Of a stretch of DNA of 32,400 nt, positions 16,586 through 23,981 are shown one piece after another. The stretch's first letter is position 1. Every line of letters starts with the position of its first letter. The stretch is taken from positions 1 to 32,400 of the forward strand of contig JASBRJ010000154.1 in assembly GCA_030149525.1 (NCBI GenBank). The letters run 5' to 3'. Source of the stretch: a bacterium (lineage in GTDB: Bacteria > Vulcanimicrobiota > Xenobia > Xenobiales > JADMJV01). Under the pieces are notes generated by a model, which saw only the letters and a program-made list of their open reading frames with translations, was not told the DNA's origin and did not search any database. A program made the translations under genes and the position numbers.

Positions 16586-18497
16586 CGTCTTCGCCAAAGG
16601 AGCCCGCCACGGAGGTTCCTACGGTGGTGTTCAGCCCCCGCTGAGCGCCACGTGACAAACGTCCCACATCCGTCACACGAGGATCCACAGGCTGAACCTG
16701 TCCCGGGAAGGTAAACTGGCGGTTTCCACCCACGGCGTGACCGCCATAGTCCCTAAACTGCTCTCCGATTTGGGAGACCACGGCGTAGGTGTCTTCAGGA
16801 ATCGTGAAGGTGGCGAACTGATCGGCGTGGTTATCCAATCCTAGAGCGTTTCGCGCTTGAACCTGAGAACGGGAGAGCGCCGCATCGGCTGCTTCACCAT
16901 AATACCCGCCGGTCATACTCGACTGGCTGACCACGCCGGACTGTCGGCCCGCAGATGTCGAAAAAGCCCGACCCACCGAATCGCCTGCGCGAAACTCCTG
17001 GATAAAGACGGGGCCGGTCACGTCGCTGTCTTTAGCCACATGTCGAAAATTCCGACGCAGAGCATCCGACGACACAGTCGGGTCTCCCAAAAGATATTCC
17101 AAGCTTTCGCGACGACCACGAGCCAACACCCGCGAAGGGTCCACATCGCCGGGTAGCACGGTGGGATACAGCTGGTCCACCCGGGCCAGATCGTCCAGGC
17201 TGTTTCGAATAGACTGCTCCACTTGATAGCGTTGAACAACCTCCAACGCCTCGTCGGCGCGACCTTCCGCCTCCAAACGTCTCACCCGCTGCTGACTGTC
17301 GCTGGGCAGCTGATCAAAAAGCTCTTCTCTTTGAGAGCCGCCGCCTTCCCACCGGGTTCGTGTCTCCGGGAGTTCGTTACGCAACGCGTCGGCCCGCTCA
17401 CGAACCGCACTCAACATTTCAGCACCGTCGGCCCCAGGAACCTCACCCCGCGCCAGTCGTTCCTCTCCGCGGGCGCGAGTGCGGGCAAGCTGCCGCTCGG
17501 ACCTGGCCACACCGGCGTCTCGGAGCCCTTCTGCTGCCCTGGTCAATCGGTCGCCCATACGACCCGGGAGAACCCTTCCGGAAAGGCTGCCGAGTCGAGC
17601 CGACCGGCTTCCTTGGACCACCGTCTCGCCGCTCCTCACAGCTCGACTGGCCCGGGCGAAATCATCCAGGGAATTGGTGGCGGCTCGAACTCCCACCCGT
17701 CCCACAGCCGACTCCCCACCCGTGAGTACCGTACTAAGAATATCAAAAGCCGCCCGGCCCACCTGGCCTTCCGTTCCGTGATCGCGACCGGTCTGACGGT
17801 AATCCTCTCGAAACCCGTCTACGATCCCGGAAACTGTCTGGAAGTTCTGATTGAGCACATCCCCGGGGGATCGACCACGGGCTACCTCGGCTGCCTGAGC
17901 CACCGGATTGACCAATTGGTTGAGTCGATTCACCCCTTCTAGGGTTTGGACCGGATTGGCAATCGCCGTTCCTATCCCCTCAACCAGAGCTCCCGCTCCG
18001 TCTCCCGCACCACTTACGAAATTGGAGGTCATGTCCGCGACCCTTTGATTGGTCTGGTCCAGCACACTTCCGGCCGCTCTACCAGCGCGCCGCAATCTGT
18101 CGGCGGCTTGGGGACTGCCCTGCAATTCGAGCAGTTCGGCCGCAGCCCCCGCTCCGGTCGTCGTCACGACACTGGCCACCCGACCTGTCAGAGTGGTAGC
18201 CTCTCCTAGCCGATCTCCCGCGAAATCTGAAATATCCTGAACCAGCCTGGAGCCTCCTCGGCCTAGCCGTTCCACTCCGGCACCTAGAGAGTTGAAGAAT
18301 CCACCAACCGAAGACCTCACATCTCGAAGAACCGCCCGTCGACTCGGTTGTCTCGGCGAAAGCTCGCTACGATCGACGGACTGCCGAACAGGGCGGGAGG
18401 CAGCGGTTGGGCGGGTTGGAGAAGAGGGAGCTTGGGTAGCCCCTCCAGGCGCTCGGCCAAACCATCCGGAAATTCTTCTGACGGATTCTATGGACAT
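16575..18497 (-). CDS. Polymorphic-toxin-like protein with unassigned C-terminal domain
   Basis: From ATG 18495-18497 this is 640 residues, Arg/Gly/Ala-rich. AAGGGG at 18504-18509 gives six-base spacing to this ATG and three to the ATG just before it (18498-18500); the frame is open further but with no SD. The first 60 residues are a Ser/Pro/Arg-rich leader. A middle stretch (NPVQTLEGVNRL at 181-192 through GQVGRAAFDILSTVLTGG at 244-261) resembles the linker that precedes toxin domains in polymorphic toxins. An Arg/Glu-rich coiled part follows (about 330-425). The compact C-terminal domain (about 431-611) has alternating strands with FIQEFRAGDSVGRAFST (498-514) and VSQIGEQFRDYGGHAVGG (574-591). 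I suspect an ADP-ribosyltransferase-like fold but cannot assign it. No immunity gene is evident. Confidence 0.75.
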   Translation of the reverse strand: MSIESVRRISGWFGRAPGGATQAPSSPTRPTAASRPVRQSVDRSELSPRQPSRRAVLRDVRSSVGGFFNSLGAGVERLGRGGSRLVQDISDFAGDRLGEATTLTGRVASVVTTTGAGAAAELLELQGSPQAADRLRRAGRAAGSVLDQTNQRVADMTSNFVSGAGDGAGALVEGIGTAIANPVQTLEGVNRLNQLVNPVAQAAEVARGRSPGDVLNQNFQTVSGIVDGFREDYRQTGRDHGTEGQVGRAAFDILSTVLTGGESAVGRVGVRAATNSLDDFARASRAVRSGETVVQGSRSARLGSLSGRVLPGRMGDRLTRAAEGLRDAGVARSERQLARTRARGEERLARGEVPGADGAEMLSAVRERADALRNELPETRTRWEGGGSQREELFDQLPSDSQQRVRRLEAEGRADEALEVVQRYQVEQSIRNSLDDLARVDQLYPTVLPGDVDPSRVLARGRRESLEYLLGDPTVSSDALRRNFRHVAKDSDVTGPVFIQEFRAGDSVGRAFSTSAGRQSGVVSQSSMTGGYYGEAADAALSRSQVQARNALGLDNHADQFATFTIPEDTYAVVSQIGEQFRDYGGHAVGGNRQFTFPGQVQPVDPRVTDVGRLSRGAQRGLNTTVGTSVAGSFGEDVSS

Positions 18498-18619
18498 CAT
18501 CAACCCCTTGAGAGTCGAACTTCCACAAGTTTTGCCCGCTGTCCTACTGCCTCCCGACGAGACGGGCATCCGGTTTCAGCACTTTTTGAGTCTAAAATTC
18601 TAACCTGTGAGGACTGAGA

Positions 18620-18637
18620 ACGGTCAAAAAGAACCGT
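18620..18637 (+). repeat. Short inverted repeat in the leader of the 191-residue protein gene
   Basis: ACGGT (18620-18624) and ACCGT (18633-18637) flank an A-rich eight-base loop in the divergent region between the toxin-like gene and the next plus-strand gene. It is 13 bases before the AGGAG SD, so it could be a small operator or an mRNA hairpin. The stem is only five base pairs, so chance is possible. Confidence 0.25.
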
Positions 18638-18663
18638 CCAGACCTATCACAGGAGAAGAAACT

Positions 18664-19239
18664 ATGCCAATCACTACGGGTACCCTACCTCATACCCCAT
18701 ATACCATCCCGCCCTCCAATAAGCCGGAACTCCGCCATTTGAAGCCTAAGCAGTACGCACTGGAGGCAAAGCAGACCGTCCTAAAGTTGGGCGAGGAACT
18801 GCGCGCACTGGACAATTCCGAATCGGACATCTGGACCGGTGAGGGCGACGTCCTTGTCCACCAGAAAGATCACCATCGAAATCTTCTACAAAAGGTCTTC
18901 GGCCGGGGCGAAAAGATAACCGCCTTCGCCAACTTCGAGAATGGCGAGTTACAAAAACTTGAGGCCAAAGTCTACGAGGTAGATTCAAGTCCCGGCGGCT
19001 CAAGAACACGAGTGTACAGCTATGAGAAGTCGCCCGAAGGCACAGAGTCCTACGCCGCCCCACGAGCCATCCATGACCGGGACGAATGGGTCGAAGACGG
19101 AGGATCGAAAACCACAACCTATTATCGCAAGGTCAACCACTTCAGTATTGACTACACCAGCGTCCAAGAATCTGCGGACGGAACTCTGGTGGTCGACCTC
19201 CATTCTCCCGTGCGCCTGAGCGACACTCTCGACACCTAA
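18664..19239 (+). CDS. Unknown soluble protein, polar N-terminus
   Basis: A 191-residue protein. ATG 18664 has an AGGAG SD at 18651-18655 with eight-base spacing, which rules out the open frame further upstream. The N-terminus (MPITTGTLPHTPYTIPPSNK) is polar and Pro/Thr-rich. A helix follows (YALEAKQTVLKLGEELRAL), then a mostly beta region with many charged residues. There is no signal peptide, membrane segment or known motif. It is transcribed divergently from the toxin-like gene. A partner or immunity role for that toxin is a guess with no direct support. Confidence 0.8.
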   Translation: MPITTGTLPHTPYTIPPSNKPELRHLKPKQYALEAKQTVLKLGEELRALDNSESDIWTGEGDVLVHQKDHHRNLLQKVFGRGEKITAFANFENGELQKLEAKVYEVDSSPGGSRTRVYSYEKSPEGTESYAAPRAIHDRDEWVEDGGSKTTTYYRKVNHFSIDYTSVQESADGTLVVDLHSPVRLSDTLDT

Positions 19240-19311
19240 GGTGCGCGAAAGCGTGGTGGTTGAGTATCATTTGTCACAGAGCCGACGAAGACAACAGCCT
19301 AAATTGAGGCC

Positions 19312-19635
19312 ATGAAAAACTTCAACTGCCTGACGGCCCACGATAAGTCCCGTTTGCTCAGCAATCTGAAACGAACCCAGTTGATGGGGCTCGCCCCAAC
19401 GGCCGTCGTCGTTGGCTCGGTGTCGCCCCTCATTCTCGTGGACCTGAAATCGCTCTCACCAGGCACCCTTCTCGGCGCTTTGGGGGCTTTTGGAATCCTC
19501 TTTGTCATCTCTATGACGGCGGTTCTCCTGGCTCTGGTTAGGCAGCGAAAACTTCTGAATTCCCTCAGCCAACGTTGTGGATGCTCAAGTAGAGAACTGC
19601 TCAAAGAGGCCCGACAAGCCTTCAAGGCGGGTTGA
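19312..19635 (+). CDS. Small two-helix membrane protein
   Basis: A 107-residue protein with two hydrophobic segments (about 25-45 and 52-75) between a basic N-terminus (MKNFNCLTAHDKSRLLSNLKR) and a basic C-terminal helix containing RCGCSSRELLKEARQAFKAG. The short loop between the segments suggests a helical hairpin with both ends in the cytoplasm. GAGG at 19306-19309 is close to the ATG, so initiation may be weak. No family recognised. Confidence 0.7.
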   Translation: MKNFNCLTAHDKSRLLSNLKRTQLMGLAPTAVVVGSVSPLILVDLKSLSPGTLLGALGAFGILFVISMTAVLLALVRQRKLLNSLSQRCGCSSRELLKEARQAFKAG

Positions 19636-19642
19636 GCCCGCC

Positions 19643-19662
19643 ACTTTAACGAACTTTAACGA
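19643..19662 (+). promoter_or_regulatory. Tandem 10-bp direct repeat, probable operator
   Basis: ACTTTAACGA occurs twice head to tail with no gap (19643-19652, 19653-19662), a one-helical-turn period as expected for a regulator binding one face of the DNA. It lies 75-94 bp before the ATG at 19737. The partial copy ATAACGA follows at 19667-19673. Confidence 0.5.
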
Positions 19663-19736
19663 CCCCATAACGATTCCCGGTTAAGATTCGGCTACCAACG
19701 CTCAACTCACAAAACCTGAACCCAGGAGTGAGTTAC

Positions 19737-20222
19737 ATGGAAATCATGCAGACCTATCGTGATATTCGGAAGAAATTCGTCACCTGCAAGACCATCGAGG
19801 GAACCAAGCGACCCTACGATGAGATCGAGCGCTTTGAACGGGGAGTGAGTTGGTTTATGGACCGCTATCTCCCCGGCCTCGACAACAAGCCGAAAGCTCC
19901 AGGTGTTCCTCTGACCGCCGTGGATGTGCTTCCCAAGATGGGGGAAATCACAATTCCCCTCGCCGAGGGCACCAACACAATCACGGCCCGCTACAAGGGG
20001 AATTCGGTTGAGGGAGAAGCGACGGCGACACAAACAAACGCCCAATCACTCGTCTCTCGAGATGTTTTTATTAGCCAAGAGAAAGTGGAATCTTTGCGCC
20101 TCCACGTCGATGCCGTGGACCGAGGCTATCAAGTTGTCGCCTACCATCATTCCGTGGACCGGAAGGTACCGGAGAAGTCTTATCTTGAGACTCGCTCCTG
20201 GCTGGTTCCTTTCCAGGGATAG
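19737..20222 (+). CDS. Unknown soluble protein
   Basis: A 161-residue protein. The AGGAG SD at 19724-19728 overlaps a possible GTG start at 19728 and is eight bases from ATG 19737, so the ATG is the start. Residues 1-50 are helical and charged (MEIMQTYRDIRKKF; DEIERFERGVSWFMDRYLPG). Residues 60-161 look beta-rich, including an NTITARYKGNSVEGEATATQ stretch. No signal peptide, membrane helix or known motif. A tandem operator-like repeat lies upstream. Confidence 0.8.
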   Translation: MEIMQTYRDIRKKFVTCKTIEGTKRPYDEIERFERGVSWFMDRYLPGLDNKPKAPGVPLTAVDVLPKMGEITIPLAEGTNTITARYKGNSVEGEATATQTNAQSLVSRDVFISQEKVESLRLHVDAVDRGYQVVAYHHSVDRKVPEKSYLETRSWLVPFQG

Positions 20223-20349
20223 ACGCTTGGAGGATTCTCCGGGCCGAGGATAGGCCATGAGTCCCCTGCTTTATCAGCCGCAGGGTTCGCTTGGTTCGAT
20301 AGTGTCTGGCCCAGAGTTCACGGGCTGCGAGGGTTGTGGTTCTTAACAT
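20071..20349 (-). CDS. Possible small Arg-rich protein, partly antisense to the 161-residue gene
   Basis: The ATG at 20347-20349 has a strong GGAGG SD upstream on the minus strand (ACGGAGGTAAGTC before the ATG). The frame gives 92 residues (MLRTTTLAARELWARHYRTK...). The first 42 codons lie in the otherwise empty intergenic stretch; the rest runs antisense through the 161-residue gene and looks like shadow translation. A weak TTACTG-17-TAACTT promoter-like pair lies upstream. The SD is the only strong support; it could be a regulatory antisense transcript instead. Confidence 0.3.
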   Translation of the reverse strand: MLRTTTLAARELWARHYRTKRTLRLIKQGTHGLSSARRILQASIPGKEPARSESQDKTSPVPSGPRNDGRRQLDSLGPRHRRGGAKIPLSLG

Positions 20350-20559
20350 GACTTACCTCCGTAAAGTTATGAAAATCAATCAATCTCAGTAACCTTATTG
20401 TGAAGAACTCTCAAGCCCAACATGACCGTCGTTGGCATGGAGCGCGGGCATACTTTTGGATACTTTTCCTTTGCGGGGAGGAATAACAATTGTCGCAGTA
20501 CGCCACACTACCCGAACGAATAAAGGGAATCAGAGACAGGAGCGCGGAACAGCCCAACC
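20223..20559. other. Intergenic stretch upstream of the tandem-LSm gene
   Basis: This 337-bp gap holds the SD and first part of a possible minus-strand small ORF (start 20349) and, near its right end, a strong plus-strand SD (GGGGAGG) feeding a short leader ORF. Small hairpins (GGAG-GATT-CTCC near 20228 and GGCC repeats near 20241-20256) follow the 161-residue gene but have no T-tract, so no convincing terminator is seen. Confidence 0.5.
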
Positions 20560-20579
20560 ATGGAAACCCAGGACAATGA
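20490..20579 (+). CDS. Possible 29-residue leader peptide overlapping the tandem-LSm start
   Basis: A TTG at 20490 has a near-perfect SD, GGGGAGG at 20475-20481, with eight-base spacing. The frame (LSQYATLPERIKGIRDRSAE...) ends with TGA at 20577-20579, 17 bases past the LSm ATG and in a different frame. The LSm gene has no SD at normal spacing (AGGAG is 17 bases away), so translation of the leader could control or feed its initiation. The TTG start and small size keep confidence low. Confidence 0.3.
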   Translation: MSQYATLPERIKGIRDRSAEQPNHGNPGQ

Positions 20580-21174
20580 GATCGACGATACCGACGTGCA
20601 GGTGGAGCAAACTTCTTCAAAAGAGGCGAAGGCAGACCGTCGCCAGGAGTTTTTTAGAAAAGCTCGGGAGCGTTCCGGCTACGAAAGAAAATGGTTTCTC
20701 AACCGCCTCCACGACGAGACTACCCTGGTCTTTCAGACCACCAAGGGGCTTCTATTCGGCACCCTAAAAAGTTTCGGCGTCTTCGACTTTAAAGTCATGA
20801 AGAAGAACGCCGAGGAGCCCATTGATCTTCCCAAGCTGGACACCTTCATCATCGCCGAAGGCAAAGCTTGGAAATTCTTAGAGAAGAACCTCAAAGTTCA
20901 TGAGCCCACCAAGGCCAAGAAGTTAACACCCAAACCGGGGGCTGCCTACGAAGCGCCCATCGAAGAGGGGTTGGTGGAAAAAGCCATTGAAAAGAAGGAG
21001 CAGCTCGCTATTATGCTCCTCAACGGAACGATTATTATCGGCGTTCCGGTGGTGGAGAGTATGTACAGCATTCTGGTGAAGGTACCTCACGCTAAAGGTA
21101 AGCCCATGATGGTGTTCAAGCACGGGGCCACCGGAGTCCGCCTGTACAAAGACCTCAAGCCGCTTATCGGCTAA
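20560..21174 (+). CDS. Protein with two tandem Hfq/LSm-like domains
   Basis: A 204-residue protein. After a charged, disordered N-terminus (1-40), residues 44-113 resemble Hfq: FLNRLHDETTLVFQTTKGLLFGTLKSF lines up with [29 protein letters not shown] of E. coli Hfq, but the Sm2 end is diverged (FIIAEGKAW). Residues 135-196 are a second copy: LLNGTIIIGVPVVESMYSIL plus MMVFKHGATGV, keeping the Sm1 NG and the KH signature of the Sm2 RNA pocket. Hfq normally has one such domain and forms a hexamer, so a two-domain chain could assemble as a trimer. The likely role is RNA binding and post-transcriptional control. ATG 20560 is the only start, as a stop lies at 20521. A terminator follows at 21268. 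Confidence 0.78.
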   Translation: METQDNEIDDTDVQVEQTSSKEAKADRRQEFFRKARERSGYERKWFLNRLHDETTLVFQTTKGLLFGTLKSFGVFDFKVMKKNAEEPIDLPKLDTFIIAEGKAWKFLEKNLKVHEPTKAKKLTPKPGAAYEAPIEEGLVEKAIEKKEQLAIMLLNGTIIIGVPVVESMYSILVKVPHAKGKPMMVFKHGATGVRLYKDLKPLIG

Positions 21175-21267
21175 AAACGAGCCGGGAGAGGCGACAGTTC
21201 TGTTTCAGAGCCAGACCTTCCGGCGGTACACTGAGCACAACACGAAGGGCCTCCCCCGACGTAAAAT

Positions 21268-21293
21268 AGGTTGCTTCTCCAACCTGATTTTTT
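21268..21293 (+). terminator. Rho-independent terminator after the tandem-LSm gene
   Basis: AGGTTG (21268-21273) pairs with CAACCT (21280-21285) around a six-base loop, followed by GA and six T. It lies about 95 bp after the LSm stop codon. Confidence 0.65.
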
Positions 21294-21422
21294 GCATAAA
21301 CTATGCCCTCTCAGTGACCTTGTATCTCTTCTCCGCTTAAAACGTTCATGGGGACTCACCTTGCGGGAATAGGGCGCGCACCTTGCCCGGCTACCCTCTC
21401 CATATACTTGGGTACCATAATG

Positions 21423-21450
21423 TTTTAACTTCCCCGGCCTACACTATAGA
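21423..21450 (+). promoter_or_regulatory. Probable promoter of the Tyr/Pro-rich secreted protein gene
   Basis: TATAGA (21445-21450) is a good -10; TTTTAA (21423-21428) sits 16 bp upstream as a weak -35. An AAGGAG SD follows at 21454-21459 and the ATG at 21470, so the untranslated leader would be short. Confidence 0.45.
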
Positions 21451-21469
21451 TGTAAGGAGAGCATAACCG

Positions 21470-21823
21470 ATGAAAAAATTTCCTGTACTCGCTCTTGCGC
21501 TCACGGGCTCGCTTGCCTGGATGGCTTCTGCCCAAAACCCAGGGACGAGCGCCCCTATGAACTCAGTCCAGCGCCAAAACTATATTTCCACCCAATCGCG
21601 AGCCGGCACCTCCGTACCCCGCCCCCCAGTGCCCCGAAGGACGGTACCGCTCCCGCCCGGCGCTCGATCGGGCTACAACTACTATTACGGCTATCCCTAC
21701 TACCGCGGATACTACCCGGCAAACCCCAATTACCCCAGCTACCCGAATCAACCGTACTACAACCCGAATACCACAAGAGATACCCAGGATCGCAAATCCC
21801 AGAATGCCTACGAGCATTACTAA
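21470..21823 (+). CDS. Secreted Tyr/Pro-rich protein
   Basis: A 117-residue protein with a classic Sec signal peptide (MKKFPVLALALTGSLAWMASA, probable cleavage before QNPG). The mature part is Pro/Arg-rich (VPRPPVPRRTVPLPPGARSG), then strongly Tyr/Pro/Asn-rich (about 69-98: NYYYGYPYYRGYYPANPNYP). It has no Cys and no known domain. Such sequences occur in surface, matrix or adhesive proteins. The SD AAGGAG lies ten bases before the ATG. A dedicated promoter and the upstream terminator suggest it is transcribed alone. Confidence 0.85.
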   Translation: MKKFPVLALALTGSLAWMASAQNPGTSAPMNSVQRQNYISTQSRAGTSVPRPPVPRRTVPLPPGARSGYNYYYGYPYYRGYYPANPNYPSYPNQPYYNPNTTRDTQDRKSQNAYEHY

Positions 21824-21883
21824 AGTCTCGACTTAACAAACGAAAATGACGCCTTTTTAACACTTTGGGGTCATTATCTGAGC

Positions 21884-22681
21884 ATGCTCACTCAACTCAC
21901 CAGACATCACCTCAGACAATCACCACCTCGCGTCGGTCGGCAGAAGGTGCAACAGGCTCCCCCAAGCCCGTCCGAGTCCTTTAGCAAAGCAGCCCACTCC
22001 GAAAAAGGTATGAGCCTGGGAAAACTTCTCGCTTCAGTGTCGGCCCTCGCTCTAACAGCGGCCACGCAATCCGTCGAAGCCGCGGACGCACTGTCCCAAC
22101 AGGCTGAAATCGAACTCGTATTGTCGTCCACTCGAGCCGCCGATACAGCCGTCGACCCTCTCCTCGGTCAGAAGTGGCAAACACCCGACCAGGTACAGGG
22201 CAAAGAGGGCGGTCAACTTTACCACTTCGCCAAGGGCGCTATGGCTCAGGTGACCGCAAAGCATGTGACGGCAGACAGTCTCTCCCCCGATGCTCCTCGC
22301 CTAACGGCTCGTGGTGTCGACCCTAACCAATCCTCCAAGCAATACCCGCAAGGCCAAGTGGGCTGGCGACTGACGGAACCGTTCAAAGAGTGCACAGAAT
22401 TCTCCAGTGATGGAACCTGTTTATCAACTCGCTGGGAATCGATCACATACAAGAATCTCTCTTGTCTCTACAAAAATGAGACCACGGGTGAAACGGTGCG
22501 AGTTCTCCATCGCTCCACCGACAACACCGATACCGACCAAATGAACCGGAGTGTTTGTGCCGGTCACCGACTGGTCAAAGACGCCAACGGTTTTTGGGGA
22601 CCTGTGCAAACAGACAGCAGGGGAAACACGCTTTACGTGAATCCCCTGAACATCGTGCAGATGGAAGTTGTGAGCCAGTAA
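21884..22681 (+). CDS. Unknown, probably exported protein with long N-terminal leader
   Basis: From ATG 21884 this is 265 residues. The first 42 are polar and Gln/Pro/Ser/His-rich. Then MSLGKLLASVSALALTAATQ (43-62) ending SVEA reads like a Sec signal peptide with cleavage near residue 66. Either the start is really ATG 22010 (which has only a very close AAAGG), or the signal is buried behind a leader. The mature part is beta-rich with four Cys between about residues 169 and 226 (KECTEFSSDGTCLS; NLSCLYK; SVCAGH), likely paired as disulfides. No family recognised. TTTAACACTTT (21856-21866) lies just upstream. The 3' end is six bases from the convergent halogenase-like gene. Confidence 0.75.
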   Translation: MLTQLTRHHLRQSPPRVGRQKVQQAPPSPSESFSKAAHSEKGMSLGKLLASVSALALTAATQSVEAADALSQQAEIELVLSSTRAADTAVDPLLGQKWQTPDQVQGKEGGQLYHFAKGAMAQVTAKHVTADSLSPDAPRLTARGVDPNQSSKQYPQGQVGWRLTEPFKECTEFSSDGTCLSTRWESITYKNLSCLYKNETTGETVRVLHRSTDNTDTDQMNRSVCAGHRLVKDANGFWGPVQTDSRGNTLYVNPLNIVQMEVVSQ

Positions 22682-22687
22682 CGCAGA

Positions 22688-23917
22688 TCAGGCGCTGGCC
22701 AGCGTCTCCACATTCTTCAACTTCGGACCACCCGGGGAGCGGAAAGAATCGTAGCCTAGCTGATCGTCAACGATTTCCCATGTTAACGGTGCAAAAGCGT
22801 AGGTCGGCCCGTAGTGGAGAGCCCCCTGGGACTTTAAGTGTGAATACTGATTCCAGAGATTCTTAAAGTGCATTCGATGTTGCAGGCGCTCTCTCGTCAT
22901 CTTCGTGGCATAGTCCCAAAACTTGGACTCATAGATCGACCCACCTTGATAATAGTAGCTGATCACGTCTTCCATTTCCTGAATCGCCTGGACATAACGA
23001 GCGTTCAGATCCGCTGCAGGTACATTCTCCATAATATGGTCGAAAAACATCCTGACTCCCAGAATGTAGAGAAAGATAGAATTCGCAACCAGGGGCTCGA
23101 AGAAGAGAGCCTTATTGCCGCACTTGCAGACGCGACCTTCAATCATTTTAGGCGTGTAGTAACAGTTGAAGAGGTACTCTTTGCCGTCGACTTCATCGAC
23201 TCCGAGAATCTCTTTCATATTCTCGGTGGCCTCTTCTACGGTCGTGTAATTATCGTTGAACAGGTAACCGTATGTCTTGCGTGAGATGAGAGGGACGCCG
23301 AACATCCAACCGTGAGGCGTGGCGATATGGTCGGTTTCGTACTCCAAATCATAGTCTTTCATGTTGTGAATTATGCATCGATTGACGGGTGTGCAGTTGG
23401 ATTGGACGTAGCTGCTCAAGTCTTTGGGATACCCCATGCAATCGATGACCCAGTCAAACTCTTCTTTTCTGCCGTCCACATCGACGACAACTTTGTGGGG
23501 ATAGCTGTCCAGAGATTTGACATCCCCTTCGATCACCTTAAATTTCTCGGGCCAGTGCTTGTGCAGACGCTTATAGGCGAAGTCTTTAAAGTTGAAGCTG
23601 TTGAAATGGATAGCGGTGTTGCCGTCGAGGAGTGGGTTGAGCCAAGACTGTTCTCGCCAGTTTTTGAAGCGACTACCGAACTTCAAAGTGGCATCCAGTT
23701 CTTTCAGGTCTTCTTTATGGCCCAGGGCAAAATGAGTCCCTTTCTCAAGCAAGCCTACAAAGCCGCCGTTGGTGCTCTCGCCGATCCCTAAGATCGGCTT
23801 TTTCGGGTTGTGAATGGAGACGATATCCCAATCGTTCCCCAGCCAGGTACAAAAATGGGTCAGGGCCAAAATGCCGGCCGAGCCCACACCGATCACTCCA
23901 AGTCGCTTTTTTCTCAT
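22688..23917 (-). CDS. Flavin-dependent tryptophan-halogenase-like protein
   Basis: A 409-residue FAD-binding protein of the tryptophan halogenase superfamily. ATG 23915-23917 is chosen because GAGGG (23923-23927) sits five bases upstream; a TTG at 23932 gives a slightly longer form. It has the dinucleotide motif GVGSAG (10-15), GIGESTNGGF (44-53), a lysine at 79 in LKFGSRFKNW matching the catalytic Lys region of PrnA, HGWMFGVPL (202-210) where WxWxIP is expected, and FFEPLVANS (272-280) where PrnA-type enzymes have EPLESTG. The second tryptophan of WxWxIP and the catalytic Glu of EPLES are therefore replaced. It may be a halogenase with altered chemistry or another flavin monooxygenase. No flavin reductase gene is nearby. 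Confidence 0.82.
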   Translation of the reverse strand: MRKKRLGVIGVGSAGILALTHFCTWLGNDWDIVSIHNPKKPILGIGESTNGGFVGLLEKGTHFALGHKEDLKELDATLKFGSRFKNWREQSWLNPLLDGNTAIHFNSFNFKDFAYKRLHKHWPEKFKVIEGDVKSLDSYPHKVVVDVDGRKEEFDWVIDCMGYPKDLSSYVQSNCTPVNRCIIHNMKDYDLEYETDHIATPHGWMFGVPLISRKTYGYLFNDNYTTVEEATENMKEILGVDEVDGKEYLFNCYYTPKMIEGRVCKCGNKALFFEPLVANSIFLYILGVRMFFDHIMENVPAADLNARYVQAIQEMEDVISYYYQGGSIYESKFWDYATKMTRERLQHRMHFKNLWNQYSHLKSQGALHYGPTYAFAPLTWEIVDDQLGYDSFRSPGGPKLKNVETLASA

Positions 23918-23981
23918 CGATTCCCTCAACAATAGAATTAGTCTATCTTTACTAATGCTGCAGAGAGGCTTCGATCCCCTT

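Larger units (their letters stand above)
21175..21469. other. Intergenic stretch between the LSm gene and the Tyr/Pro-rich secreted protein gene
   Basis: Holds a rho-independent terminator (21268-21293) for the LSm gene and a promoter plus SD for the following gene. I see no coding potential I trust in between. Confidence 0.5.

Noticed and set aside
17223-17942. Plus-strand 239-codon frame opposite the toxin-like gene
   Set aside because: It arises from high-GC, Arg-rich codons on the other strand; the product has no recognisable feature.
19233-19243. Palindrome CACCTAAGGTG at a stop codon as a terminator
   Set aside because: The arms are adjacent with a one-base centre, so no stable hairpin forms, and no T-tract follows.
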